NCBI RefSeq assembly: GCF_000002995.4
Contig: NW_025062475.1
Span: 8,746,187 to 8,810,186 of the forward strand
Reading direction: 5' to 3'
Length of the DNA: 64,000 bases
Origin: Brugia malayi
Taxonomy: Eukaryota > Nematoda > Chromadorea > Rhabditida > Onchocercidae
Position 1 is the first letter of the stretch, and the number at the start of each line of letters is the position of its first letter. Position numbers and translations under genes: made by a program. Positions 14,415 through 29,600 of the stretch are shown in pieces. The notes under the pieces were generated by a model. That model was given only the letters and a program-made list of their open reading frames with translations, was not told the origin of the DNA and searched no databases.

Positions 14415-17400
14415 CTACTGATGACAAATAAGAGATTCGAGGCGGAGTGTAACATCGCGAATAAACTCACTGCATCCTTCGCTTGCTTTTGCCAGCTCTA
14501 ATATTTCACGCAATAATATATCACACTTTAACCCACAGATTGAAACGGCCGTAAAATATGTTGAGACAATTTCATTTAACTTGGCGGTACATCCTAGAAC
14601 GACAATGATTTAAAATACCAGAAAGGTTCATTAAGTCTAAAAAGCTGATATTCTCTAGATATTTTTCTGTTCTGCGTTGAAAGTGAGCCATAAGCTGAAC
14701 AGTGAGTCGTAAATTTCTATGCTTTTTTACTTGGTCTCTTTTCATCCAACCATCTATTCACGAAAAAATTACATCACTGCCTTTTAGGTTCTATGTTACT
14801 ACACTGAAGATCATAGTTCAAGTGTAAAATATTTGACAGGGTGATATAACGGCTTGATCGGGATTAATTATACTATTTTTTAGTATACTAACAGTATGTA
14901 ATTGTATATTTTCTAGTATATTTTTAGTACACTTATATATTAATAATATTATATATACTGTATTATGTTTTCACTATGTTATATTATTATATTAGTAACA
15001 TTAAAAAATTATTGATCCTGCCACAGTTACACAGTATGGCCATTTTGGAGCAAAACTGCTAGATATCATTCGTTTTCAAAGCAGATTTTCGAAATACATT
15101 TGAAGTCCACAGGTCTTCATCTCTGATCAAGTAGATTAGGGATTATTTATAGTATAATTTTACAATTTTCCTACCATGCTGAAGTAGAGATCGTACGTAT
15201 AAATTGAGGTAGTGACGAAAATCATTAGGAAGTTTTAACGAAAGTGCGCTGCAAAGCCTTTCTTCTAAGAATGAATGTGTGGCACTTATTTGGACTTCAC
15301 TATTCACATGAATTGGGCTACTGAAAAACAGTAAATTCTAGCATAGAGAATGAAAAAATTCTCGTATAAATAAAAACAAAGTAAAATAATAGTGGATCAG
15401 AAAAATTCGCAGAAAGAGAAGAAGTTTTAGCAACAACTAACCTTTTTATAGTACCAAGTAAGGCATTAGCTGAAGCATTCATTGATGGTGTACTTAATCT
15501 AGGCAGGATGCTTTTTTCATCAAACAGTAATTGCCTAAAATCAAAAATGGAAACAATTTTTTCAAAATATCTTTCGATATCAGACTGAAGTTCAACATAT
15601 TTCACGGGTGATAATTTTAAACAAACAAAATAAAAAGCTTATACACATTATGTCAACTTCTTTTTGGAAAACATCAGCAAAAAATGTTCCTTACCAGCAA
15701 TCTAATGACAGCAGAAATGAATAAGTTCTTCCATTTGAAAGTGTAATGATAGGTTCTCCTACATCGGATAATGTACATGAAACTATTTTACAATCTGTAA
15801 AGTACTCATAAAGTATCAAAGGAATCAGTACACGTTAAACGGAATGAATAGTGATATAATAAGTCGCTTTTTTATTAGCAAGGAAAAATTTCTATGTCAG
15901 AAATGAATTCTAGTTCTAAACAGATCAAATGCCTGATAAAATTATTTGATCGTCGCAGTGTTATCAAAAAATTGCGGGAACAAATATTCCTTCCAATAAT
16001 TCATTTTCTATAACAAGCTAAAATTACCTTTTTCGCAAAAATCGGCGATAGATCTCCTTGACATAATACATTTCCTATTTTCTATGTTCCTGAAATGGGT
16101 CTTACCACAAATCTTGAAGTCATAAAAAAGTTGGAAAAAAAAGATTTCGAGGAAATTTTCGCAGATGTTTGTATGTCTTCTACCCCTTAAATTGATAAAA
16201 AATGAAGTCTAACCAAGAATAAACAAATCCTTGAGATGAGCAAACAGAAAGATAATTGCGATGCACTTGAATTATGAAAGGTAATGAATCGATGGTAAAG
16301 AATGTATGTAATCGACCAGAAGGTGTTGAATAAATATGGATGCTACTGTCGTAGCAACCAGCTACAAACCAGTGACTGTAACAGAACCACTTAGGAACTG
16401 TTTCCTTGAAACCTTTAGTTAATTTGAGCTAACATCTTTTCATTAGTAACATACGCTAATACTTATAGCAACAATTTATAGCATCCCGTGAAAATAATGT
16501 CATTTCTGTGCATAAGATTAAATGATTGCTTTTGCGAAATAAAAAAGTCTTTATTCAAAATCCTATCAAAGATAGAAAGTAAAAAGAATACCTGCTAGCG
16601 GCAACGGAGCAAACAACTGGATCCAAATGAGCTGTCCACAATACTGTTGCATCTTTCATACCACATAACTTCGTCAGTTTTATAGTTGCAGCAATTTCAT
16701 ACTCATTCAATACATCAATCCTATTTATTGAACACATCTCAGTCTGTAAATAATTATAGATATCAAGCAAATATCTTGCAAAAAACTATTTTAGCAAAAA
16801 GTAATTTAAAAAGAATTTATTTTAGAACAATTAATAAAACTGAATGATTACAGTCAATACTAATTTATGCTTTTGTGTTATAATTTTAACTTATCGTATA
16901 CTTCTAAGCAAAAAATATCAGTCAGTATTTCAATCCGACAAATGCCAACTCAAGTGAAAGAAGTACTACAATCAAGTGAGTTATCGAAAGTTACCGGAGG
17001 GACAGATATCGACAATGATCGTCGTTGTTGCGGAATAGAAAAGGTAACGGAACGGTTATTATTCAACATAACTGTCAATGATTCCGGAAAAGGAGCAGGA
17101 CGCAACAGTGGTTTCAATGATAAATGAGGTAGGATCTATAATAAACTGGTAATTTAGTGTCGGCAGCTACAAATTTCGTGAAATTTCTGTTAGATCACTG
17201 AAAAATTAAACCTGCTCAGTTCTAGATGACAGAGGATGCGTGTCCATTGGTTCATCAATCCTTGGCATGGCTTCTACCTTTTCAATGCTACTTAGCAAAA
17301 CTCGGCCATTACTTTTGGATGGAGATGCCAAAAGATGCACAGACGAAGCTTGCGCTGGCTCATAACTGAAACAAGCAGTGTTTTTCCTTGAAGTCGATGG

Positions 17401-20400
17401 AAAATTTTGAGGAAAAAATTGGATTAAAATATCAGATTTATAACACTTCGACCTATTTAACGCTGGTTCGTCCACTAAAACAGGTGTTGCAGTTATTTCA
17501 GCTTCAGGAATTGTAACAGAAGCTATGAAAGAAGGCTGTATTCTTCGCTTTCCTAATTTGGTTCGAAGGTCAGTTTGTTTCATCGGCAATTCCGATGAAG
17601 TAAGCACCTTTTCCGAGCAATTAGTTTGGACTGCAAATAAAAACTAGTCCATAAATAAGATTGTCACAGTAAAAACAGAAAGCAAATTTCATTTCATCCA
17701 TACTGGTAGATCATTCATGCTATTCTGAATATCTAACCACATTTTGATTCTGAGAAAAATAAATTAACTAAATAAACAATTCATCATTTTCTTCAAAAAG
17801 AAATGTGGATCGAAAAGATCGTGATGGACGAAAAGATGCCATCACACTAATACTGGTGCAGCAGAATAACCTTGTTGACAGCTGACATAAACATTTTGGA
17901 TATATTTTCAATTAAAAACAAAACGAAACCTGCGTCACACGAAATTGGTATACTGACAGCGTTTTGATTGCTAGGAAGTTCTTTTATTTGTGACGAAGTG
18001 AATGAACCACTGTCGTGGATTTTTAACTGTTTCGGCTCTTGCTTTTCACTTTGAATCTTTTTTAGATCATCAACAAACATTCGACTAGAATCCTTGAATG
18101 ACAACAACTGACGTCCATTATTTTGCTGATCAGAAGAATACTGCAGTGGTCGACGACTATACATTCGTTCACATAGATCACCCTTAAAAGCATCATAATC
18201 ACAATAAATAGAAATCATAATTGATAAATCCCTTTCGTTCTTTTATTAGAATTATTGTATAAAACCAAAGACAAAAAATTATCTATCTTAAAAACGATGG
18301 AGATTAACTATCTTAAAGGAGTATTTAAAAATACCATTTCAGAAGAAGTAAGCAACCGCCCTAATTCCTTCGCATCGAATACAATTGATTTCACTGTTCC
18401 ATCCATGGAGCAAATAGTTAGATGATAATCATTCCTGCATCATTTAAAATGGTACTTACTTCAATCGATCCTACTGGTAGTATTACAAAACGGATATTAA
18501 ATAAATTTCCAGATCAAAGTAAACTTCCATCAATCAATAAATAGGTGATTTTTCAATTTCGTAAATAAAAACAGAAAAAACAAATATTTACCAGGAAAAA
18601 TCAAGTATAGAATGCTTAAAAAGCTTGTACAAGACAACTAAAGGTCGATCTACATTTGGCAATAACCAAACGCTTAATGATTTGTCACGACTACCCATTG
18701 CTATACAGCTCACTTGAAGGCGATTGCCCTGCAATAAAATTTCTTTAATTTGATAGAGAACCACAGAATACAAGTCACATGTAAAGCTAAAGTACACAAA
18801 GATAAAAATAAGATAGGAAAGATAGAGACATTAAATCAATAAACCGACAATGTACAAAATAAAGAAGTAGAGTAAAAAGTATAAAAAAGCTTAAGTAAGA
18901 AAAGAAACTTATGAAATGATTCTGTAAAAAAAAATTTCAGTGCTTCTCAAATTATTAAATCAGTTTAATTTAAAAACCTTGTAGTTCTGATATTCAATCA
19001 TACGAGGACAAGCCCGAACCACTGTTACAGCTTTCCGATGGCCAACTAAATCCAACGTAGTATCCCAATCCTAAATATAGATGTTAATGAATATATAAGC
19101 AATCCCTTTTTAAATAAACTTATTAAAAAAGTTAGTCCCAGTGCAAAGTAATAGTGAGAATAAATTGTGTCTGCACAAAAATTGTTCACCTTTCGTCGTA
19201 TCAAGTGGGCAGTTGGCCCCGAGTTATTACTCGCACATGGCGCTATCAAATAAGTACCATCTGGTGACCAATCTAATCGACAAAACATGGTAGATTGGCT
19301 ACTCTGCAGAAACATGTAATCATTTCTAGGGTTTCGAATTCCGCTTTTTTCTTTTTAATTTAAAGGACTAGAACAAATTTTCCTGCGAAAGACTATTTAA
19401 ACCTAAAGCTTCACTGGAAGACTAATCGACTAACTAATGTTTCATTGTTATAAAATTCGAGAAATTCTTGTAATTTCTTTATGCATGAAGAGTTATTGCT
19501 GCAAGCTGTTAGCAATTTCTCTTTAACAAACCTCAATAAACGGATCCATTACTACTTTGATGCACTGCCAATTATCGATTGTCCAGATTCTCACAGACTT
19601 GTCAGCTGACTGAGTAGCGAGAAATTTCCCAATTGGATCCCAGCTTACTCCTTTTACAATACCCTGATGTCCACCTCGTTCGACTGTTAATGATACCACT
19701 TTGTCTGAGAATTTTGCGAACCCCACAGTTAACAAAATCAGTTAACATACAAGACAAAAGAACAAAACTCCAGAACCTTTTCAGCACAGAAATCTTTCTT
19801 AAAAAAAAAAAAAAAAGACAATGTTACAAAAATTGTTATAAAAACACATACTCGGTAAATTATGGGCATCCCAAATGATCACGGAATGATCCATCCCACA
19901 GGATGCAAGATAACGGCCATCTTTAGACCATTCAAGATGTAACACATCTAATGAATGGCCATACAGTCGATATTTTTCCCGATATTTTTCAACATTGACG
20001 GAATCCTGAAAGATGTATCATTTATAAATATAAATGTTTTGACATCTTAACTGATTCGCCTTCAAAGAAGAAGAGTGTAAAAATGATAATGCTGAAAGTT
20101 TAAAAAAAGATTTTTAAAGTATATATACCTTTTTTTTAAAGTATATATATTCAATAATTTTTTATGAATAAGTATTTTCTAAGAACACAAAAATGAATGA
20201 TTTCATTGATGAAGAAATTACCTTAGAACCAATCGTTCCAGCACTGAAAACTCGGCCACCGAATTCCCAGAGTGTTAGTGATTGTTGATCACCAGCACAT
20301 CCAAGATATGTTCCATCCGGAGACCAACGAACACAATTAACACAATCTAAATTAATAAAGCATTATATACAAAAATTTAATAGCTGTAATTATCACATAT

Positions 20401-20981
20401 GAAAGCAAGGATAGCAGTAGCACGAAGATATAGTGACCTGCTAGTGTCCCCTTAGTCTCGCTTCATCGCTATCAACTTCCATACATCTCGATAAGGCTAC
20501 AGACGTAAAGAAATAGGATAATGCGAGACACGTTTGGGTGAGAGCAATTAAGCAACCCTAATGAATATAGGAAGCATGACATGAAGATCTTCTAAATTAC
20601 TTTGATGAAGTATTCGAGAGAGTAGTCGACTGCATGATGCCTCCTGACTAGCTTTCTCGTTAATCACTGGTTTCACATTCCAAATGATCACGAGGCCTGA
20701 ACCACCTTCACCACCTTGTCCGCATGTAGCAATCTTCGTACCGTCTGGATGAATATCTACCGAGTAGATTGCACCACCTAAATTTGAAAATTATAAAAAG
20801 GAATGAAAATGTAGACTAATTAACTAAATATTTTTCTAGCAAATAGAAGCATTTGGCGAACATATGAGAACAACCATATCGATGCAGCAAGAATATAAAA
20901 TTCCCAAAATCTTCAGCTTGCATGAAATTTAACCATACACTTACCTGAGTGATGAATCCATACTGGATTCGTTAACTGCAT
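14415..20981 (-). CDS. hira-1: HIRA histone H3.3 chaperone, complete, 938 aa
   Basis: HIRA deposits histone H3.3-H4 independently of replication, working with ASF1, UBN and CABIN1. Nineteen exons join in phase: 20981-20945, 20777-20601, 20346-20222, 20005-19852, 19704-19532, 19303-19190, 19070-18978, 18728-18592, 18434-18335, 18182-17930, 17630-17212, 17135-16995, 16743-16592, 16375-16214, 16089-16028, 15794-15695, 15534-15442, 15320-15175, 14593-14415. The N-terminal WD40 propeller (about residues 1-370) shows [72 protein letters not shown] and [10 protein letters not shown]. Around residues 477-490, [16 protein letters not shown] matches the B domain that binds ASF1. The C-terminal HIRA domain is seen in [16 protein letters not shown] and [13 protein letters not shown], and the last exon stops at 14415. 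Length is close to that of known homologues (human about 1017). The join of exon 2 to 3 rests on a weak donor after LHQ. Confidence 0.95.
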
Positions 20982-23609
20982 CAATTAATACCTGCCTGCA
21001 CAGAACCCTTTGTAAAACAACACTTATCCGATATAATTTTTACAACTGTCTCTTCTGCTGTATGGTTTTATAAATTTAAGATTTCAGATAGCTTTCTGAA
21101 AAGCGCAAAACAAATTTTATGATAGGAATCAGCTTAGCTCTTCAAATGTAACGTCTTTTTTTTTAACAAGTATATTTTACAGCCAAGAAAACACAGAGTT
21201 TATTGGGAACTATGATTTGAACGAACTAGCGTCTACAAAAAATATAATGTCTACAGTTGAACCAATTTCATCTACTCCGATCACGCCCACCTGGCGTAAT
21301 TCTAAATTCACGAAAATTAAAAATGATTGAAAACCCCAAATAATTAAAAAACTTGCCTCTATAAGTAGTAGCATACAACAGCGTTCGCCGCTACGCGTTA
21401 TATCAAATTAAGTGTGAACAGTTTAAGTTACTCCAAGGTTATTCTCTTCCAACTGATCAAAAACTTTAATGGATTAATAACGAGAAAATAATGACATTTC
21501 TATAACGAGATAATGCAAAAATGAATGACAGAAGAGCTAAAGTGATGAAAAGAGCATAAAATATACAGATGAATTTCGCCATGATTATAGGAACATCTCA
21601 AGCAAACTGCGATATGATAATCTGTAAGCCGGGTTCTTCTTGTTAGAACATCAATAATCAAATAGCAATCCTGATTTAGCAAATGCTTATGGAAAAGATA
21701 GTATGAGCAAGTGTGAATATAAATACAAAAATAAATACAAAAGCACTATAACACAATCGACTTAGCTGAAACTCGAGTTAAATTCAAATTTGAAATATAA
21801 ATTAATTGATAAAAGCAAGACAACTCGTAACTTGGTTTTCACAAAGAGTAATGTTAAATTCAGATAGGAAATCAAATAAATCTTAACCACCGCACGGTTT
21901 GTCGTATAATGTTTCCGTTTCTTAAAAGAGGAAAAGGCAAGTTAAAAAGCACCATGTCTTAGAGTATACCTACCACATATAAAAAGAAAAATTATGTATG
22001 AGAAAAAAGAATTTAGTTGAACAACTAAATTCGTTGAGGAAACTAGGTTTCTCGGGATGAAGAAAATCTGAAGACTTTATAATCAAATTTGAAGAACATA
22101 TCAGTACATGATATGGGTGAAAACTTACTCCAGTTGATATAAAATCCAAAGCACAACAAAACGCGATCACAATTGGAATAAAAACAATAAACAAGAATGG
22201 GTCAAGAGTTTCACAGAAGTAAAGTGAACTATTCAACACATTTCATTTCATTCCTAGTATTACTTCATTGTATAAAAATTTGGTGGAAAAAACAAATGGT
22301 ATTCAGAGATGAGAGAATACACAAATATTATCAGATGCAGCGTTTCATCAAATTTCTAAAAGTTCCTATTAAGGATTAAATACTAATAAAATAAAGGAAC
22401 AAAAACAATCTGTTGTATTTAAAATCTTAAATAGATAAGTAGAATGTGCAAACGAATAGTGGCCAATATATATGTGAATTAGTGAACTGCTACGTTTGAG
22501 AGGAAGCAAAATAATGACAATGATAACATCAGTCTCCAATTGACTTTACATTATGCTTGACTTCGTCGCTATTGTTGAGATTTCCTTAAATTATTTTGGC
22601 GGTGATCACTGATAGAAACTGGGTTAGTTTAAGAGGTTTTCAGATTAGCACTACCTAAAGAAATGCTGCATATAGAATCGAACAAAGACGAAAATTTTTG
22701 TCAGTGAACTACAGGATATTTCTCATAATTTATTCCACCAAATAAATATAAAATGAAGTAATATCATAGTAAAAAACAAATAAATTAAAAATAAAGGAAT
22801 TATATCAATGATGGTAAAAATCCTTAGTCCATTTACTGTTCAATATTTATATCCAAGGCGACCCTCCGTAATTTTTATTTTCCAGGCCTCGATTAACAAA
22901 TAAATTATTAAATTGTAACAAACAATTAATAAAACCGATTCGCTGAGATTTGAACAATGCATAAGAGAAAAAAGAAAGCGAAAATTAGGTACGATGAAAT
23001 TAATTTAGCGCGATGAATTAAAATATTTCGATCTCACACACCGATTGATATTATATAAATATAATATCAAGAATAACAATGGTTGAATAATAAGTAAACA
23101 CTTCATGCAGATTCCTCATCTCAAAAGCATATGAAATGCATAGCAAATAATTATGCAGAAAATTACCCACCCTAGCAGAAATTAGAAATCCTTTAAGAAA
23201 AATTAAAAATTCCTGCTCAATGAAATGCAAATGAGTTCTTTAGAGTAGGTGCATCACACACTGTATCAGATTTTCTACTGCTCATGTTTATTACCCATGC
23301 TTTTCAGAATGTCATCATCTATGGTTATTCTATGTTCTCATGTTTACCCACAATTCTCGACGGTTTTTGGTTGATTATGCATCAAATGTTTCATTGATTT
23401 TAAATTCGCAAACTACATATCATATTTTTAAAAAAAGTACTGATGAGAAATTATAGATAATAAGCAATTAAGTATATAGAAATACTTCCTTCACACTAAA
23501 ATATTTTTATTTTTTATTATTATCTAGATTTGTGCATGAATCTTTATACATTTTGTTCAAAGATGGAATATACAACCAGAAAGCAAGAAGATAATTTCAA
23601 ACTGAAGAA
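20982..23609. other. Region between the HIRA start and the uridylyltransferase end
   Basis: Contains the HIRA promoter and leader on the right of its ATG, then the 3' UTR of the next minus-strand gene with minus-strand AATAAA candidates near 23500-23515. At 2.6 kb the gap is too long for a typical nematode operon. Short ORFs on both strands have no family match. I see no gene. Confidence 0.55.
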
Positions 23610-26600
23610 TTACTTATTTCGTTTCTTATCTTTTATTCCCAAAGGACAATCCATCACAAAATGTCCAACCTGTCGACATCGGTGGCAACAGTTGCGATCC
23701 AATGGAGGACCATTGCCCACACGACAGCTTGAAAGCAGGAGAGACTGAAAAAATAAACAAAAATGCGAAATTAAAATACAGAAAATCACTCCGCTAATAT
23801 TTATTCCTTCATAGTACAAAAAAAAGGATTCACTAAGACACCATATTAGAAAAATTGACCTAAAAAGAGAAAGGCTTACCGCATACAGTACAAGTGAATT
23901 GTGATTTAGTTTTGAATTTGGGACGACCGATAAGGTATTAAATTTTTCCCGACTTTGTATAAATGATTTCTGTATATATGCCATTGCTGAAAGTGTATTC
24001 CTCTTCAACATATTTTTCTCTTTTAACATTCATTTTCCGATTATTTTTGTTCACTAACTTCAGAGTTAATTAAAAACTAGGAACATCATGCCATATTAAC
24101 TCATGATATTATCATTTATCTTTTTAATCACTTGGAATGTAATCAGAAAACAAAGAGAAATTTCGAGGAGTTAAGTGATTTAAAGCAAATAATTATATAA
24201 TAACATATTTCAATTAAGACACACAAATTATAATGAATCAGACAATAATTGATGTTTCATTCCCTTTTTTATTCTACTTAACACTTAAATTTTTCTTACT
24301 TTTGGAATGAACACCAGAGGAAAGATTATGACTGAGATCAAATGGATCTTCAATAGCGATTGGTCTGGATTGCCAGCCTTTGTCCAACTTCATTAGCGGT
24401 GGAGTTTGTCGAATTTGTACAACTTCTCGTGTAAAATCAAATTTCGTCGCGAAATAATCCAGAAAGCCTATCCACAATTCTCCAACAGTTAAGCGATTGT
24501 GGACTGTCCATTCCTAGCATAATACAATTTACAAGTAATGCAGATAAGACAGCAATATCTTTCGAGAGAAATAAAAAATAACCAAGGAAAAAATTTGAAT
24601 TAAAGAAAGCGAACACGATATAAATTGAGAATTTAGTAACTAACCAAATCTTCAAAGTTACAAAAGTACACATCGCAGTTATCAATTATTATTGGTTCTC
24701 TACATCTTCCAGGCGGTGCTACCTAAAAGAAAGTCATTACAAGCAAATTAAGTAATGAATTATTGCAAAGTTCATATAACCAATATCAACAAGTATCGAA
24801 AAACAAGTACTGCCGACATAATAAAATAGAATATGAAGTTAAAAAAAAAAATAAAAGATCGAATTCGCAAAATAATGCAAAGCAAAACAAACTTCCTGGA
24901 GGAATGGAGCGACTGGTGGATCTGTTCGTTGAAGATAATGAATAAGCATGATGATATATGAATAGGATGATAGGCTTCCTTTCGATGCATTTCCAATTTC
25001 GCAGTTTTTAGCCCATATTTTAGTCATTATTCCTAACTGATGTATTCGACGATCAAGCTTACTGTACGTCCGTAGCAAGCGTGTATTCTCTAACGCTAGC
25101 ACGTTATATAGCGACACACTAAAATCAATTGAAATCTAAGAAAAACTAATAAGTTATTGCAGTTAAAATATTTGAAAATACTTCAAAATAAAAAACTACG
25201 TAATAAAATCCAACAATTCTTACTAAATGTAAAATATTACATTTATCAACAGACTCGACTAGAAATACATTTTAGTCACAAATTTTAACAATTAAATGAA
25301 AAAAAGTGAGGCATGTCCTTTTTGCGTAACATAAAATACTTACTCTGCCTCAAGATTATAATGATTACGGCAACGAAACTTTACGATTGGTACTTTAGCA
25401 TGTGGGATTTCGCAGACATATACAACATTAGGCATTTTACGAATCACTTCCGCTATTTTATTTATGACTTCCACCGAATCGATATCCTAAAAAAACTACA
25501 TCACATCTAGTACAAAATGGTCAAATTTACGAAAATTTTCATCTGTAGTTTGAAAAACTTATCATCAAATTGAATTTCATAAATTTTTAATTATTACAAT
25601 TAACATTGAAAAAACTTTGATCACACAAATAAAAAGTAACTTTAAAATTCACTTCAGGCCTCACTCCTGGTCCGAACTGAAGACAGATATCAGCATCTGA
25701 ACCTAAAAGACCGAATCCATTTCCAGCTGAACCAAACAATGAAAGATGACAATCAGTACGATAAAAACGTCGAAGAAAACCTTCAAGTTCGCGGCAGAGT
25801 GCTGACATATGATGCACATAATAGGGTCTTATTCTCATTGTATCTGAAAAATATATTTATTGAAAATTACAACTCCTTCAACTTGCCAACATTCATTTCA
25901 TCGAATATCTCTCTCTCTCTATTGAAAAGCACGATTTATTTCCTTCACAATATTTTTTCATCTCTATTTTTTGCTTCAAAATCATTTTACTTTCTTTTCT
26001 CATGACTTCCGTTTTTCGACTATTTGTGAAATATGGGGGTTGAATTTAGGATATAATGCATTCAGGGATGCAAACTATCTCCAAACTCTCTATATTTTGA
26101 ATTTGCACCATTAGAAAAAACGGAAAGTATGCGAGAGCATGGAAAGAATGTAACTTTTTTGATGACACTCGAACAAACTAGACGGTAAAGTTTGAAAAAA
26201 GCCGCTTAAATGCAAATACGTGAACTGACGGATGGAAGTTTACCAATACACTTTTTTCAAAAACATTTAAAAACTTTTTTTTGCAAAAATATTTGAAAAG
26301 AAATACTGAAAATATCGAAGATGATAAGATTAATTATTTTCTTTTGTGCATTGGTCATTGGTGGGAAATTTTTGGGTTCTGGAATCACAAGTTCAGGACA
26401 GTTCTCACGCAAATGACCATCTGCATTACAACATGTGCACCGTGCCACTGGTTCCTGAAAAAGTAAGTCAAATATGAATTTAGAACTGTAAAGTGTGAAG
26501 CAATCCTCTGCATCAATTGTCGAAATGGAAACAAAAATAGGGGTCACAGCTTAAAAAACTTCATTTTTTTAGGTTACTTTCGCAAAATTTCAAGGTAATT

Positions 26601-29600
26601 TCGGTTTTCAAGCCTTCTGGATATATTCATTCCAGTTATGTTTAGTAAATTCCTTTACCACACAATCTAAACTGACATACCAATCCGCCCGTGAAGAAGT
26701 GCAAAGCCCACGGATAATCATAATCATTATTATTTAAAGTCAACCATAACTTGCGAATAGCCATTTCGTCATAATCATGAAATTTAATATTCAAAATCGA
26801 AGCATTTGCAAGCCTGTTCCCAGCCAATTCTCTTCCCTGAAATTAGTTCTAAAAATCCGATAATGAATACAGCAATTAAATTCATTTAAAAAGTTAAAAA
26901 CAGAAACAAACAAGCCATTATGAAAATTATACTTCATATTCTCCCTTGATGTATAAATTTCCGCAATTTTGGACAGCAGCCGCCGACAATTTGAATGCTT
27001 TCATTCGCTGAAACAAAGCAATGATAATTTCAATGATATCTCGAATTTCAAATGGTTGTAAAAAGAAATCAAAAAAAAAAGCTTAAAAAAAAGTCAGTAC
27101 GCTTTGTGCTAGTATAACAAAACATGTAAGTTAAAAAGCAACTTGCTCTGAAAAATGAGTTGAAAACAAAGAAATTTCTGGCGCCAGTCATAGAAATTTA
27201 TGGTCAGTGCACAAAAATTCGAAGTTTCAAACTCACTCATAGTGAAAGTACTTCGAAGTTCCAAGATTTCAAAGAAGTGAAACCAACTGAAGGAAGCTCC
27301 TTGAAGTGGATACCATGCTGTTGGAAAGTTGACGTCACATTACGGTCGCAACACGTCTCACCAGCATCATCTCTTTGCAAATCACTATGAGACGTATGCA
27401 AATCCAGGCACGAAGTAACAGGATCAGAAAATGACATTTCTAAATCCTTGTGTTCCCCATATAGTAATGAATTTTCATCGTTCACATCCTCAAAAAATAT
27501 GAAATAAAAATAACATTCTCTGAAAATCTGCTGGATATTTCTACAAGATTACTACATTCGCTGCTAAGAGACGTATTCAAATCCTATACTTTAATTATTT
27601 AAATGAATTATTAGCTAAGAAACTGTTAATAATGCAAAAATTTACTACCCCATTACAATGCCAGTTTAAAGTCTGCAGAAAAAAATTAAAGAAGAAATTC
27701 TGTTTTAACAGTTTAACGATATATGCATCACTCTCCCAATGTATGTGTAGACAGAAAATTTTCATTGTCATAATTTACTTTCGCTATCCTATTATTTCAG
27801 TAAACTAAAATTCCAAAAATATCAAAATTTATTCAATTCGTTCACTTCTCTTTCCATTTAATCTTTTTTGTGTTGCTTTATTTCTCTTTCCTTTCACAAA
27901 AAAACAAATAACTACAAGGAATTGATACTGGACAAAAAATAGCCATTTTACAACTAATCCGTAAAACTGACCATTTTCTTAAAGGAATCTGCTCTATAAC
28001 AGCTTAAAACTAGGATCAAAAAATCATTTTAAGTATCAATACTATACCAATCTTTATTGTCAATTTTTGAAACAAAGCTTCTTTCAGCATAAAACTGATT
28101 TACAAAAATATCATCTTTAGTCATATTATGGCATCTAACTAAGAAAAATTCCAAAATCACCTTGTTTGTCCAGATTTGGTTCACATCTTCCAATCTAGTT
28201 TCGGTTACTTCAGAAATTCCTTGCGGGCTCACATCGGTCTCTAACCTGATAGCCTCTAGAGTTGCATCTAAAAGATTGAAATATAAAAATTAAAAAAATT
28301 ATTAATCTGTGGAAACTGGTGTTGCTGCAGTTGCATCAGTTTTATTTCGAAAAGAAACCTTGATATAAATTATCGACGTCATCCAAATCACCTTTGTTTA
28401 TTTGCTGATTATTATTTGCTGCAGCTTCATCAGAACAAGAACCGTTCAACAGCGTGGTTCTTCTCGACCTGTGTTTTCTTCTCTACAATGACGTTGAAAT
28501 GAAAAAAAATGATTTTATTCAAATAAAAAATAAAAAGTTACATCAAATGAAAGAGTATAATACATGAAAACTACCTTTTTCGTCTGCACAGCAACAGTTC
28601 CGGGTGTTATAACGGAATATGGAATTAGCGAACAAACAATAGTGCGCGGCAAAGCAAAATGAAAATAAGTAAACAAAAAGCAACTTGAGAAATAACCATT
28701 TATGCGCTGCTGTGGTTGCATTATGTGATACGGAGCAAATGGGTCTGAAAAAAAAAAAACATAAGTCAAACTATTCTTAGATTTTTCAAAAAGTAAAAAA
28801 TGATGATGGAAATAATTTCTTTCAATAGTGCAAGAACCTCTCCGTATTAGGCAAGGAGAGAAAAATATAACTGCGATGTTGTACAAATCTAGAAAATTCA
28901 GAAACCAGGATTATTTTTATCTCACTGGCTGAAATTTTACTCAATAATCAAAGTAATATAACCTTCGACGGCAAGCCGTTTTTTGCTCCAACGCGTACAG
29001 TCTTCTGACAAATATCTTTTTCTCAAACGTATTTGTATTAGTTCTTCAATAGGATGTTCAATAGCGTAATAACGGAATAAATCAATCCAAATTTCGCCGA
29101 AATTCCATTTTTCACTGCCAGTACCGAAACCAGTATTCTAAAACAGACAGCCATTTGAAAATGCATTTTACTTTACAGAATTAAAAAGAAAAAAAAAAAC
29201 ACACTATCTTATCCACTTGATGGTCAAAGTCGAGACTTTCACTGTCTAGCAGTAGCATTTCTTCTTCACTTAGAATCTGCAATGATCCCATTACTTGACT
29301 TATGTTAAGCACTAGATATTTGGAACTCTGAAATTATGGTAAGTTTGGATCTTCTTTCCTGCTAAACATTACTATTTTTTAATTTCTCTTGACAAAAACA
29401 AACCAATATTCATAATTTCGGGAAAAATAGAGATTTTTTGAAATAATTCATAAATATACCTCGAAGACGAAAGGAAGTAATCCCTTGCGCTGCAGATAGT
29501 AAATTAATATAATATCAAAAGCAAATTTCGGTATACCACCCAACTGTACATTGGTCAACGAACACAGCTACAAAAGTATTTAAAACCATACACAGAAATC

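Noticed and set aside
16867..17127. 86-codon plus-strand ORF
   Set aside because: It is the antisense shadow of HIRA exon 12 (17135-16995), which carries the matching minus-strand frame.
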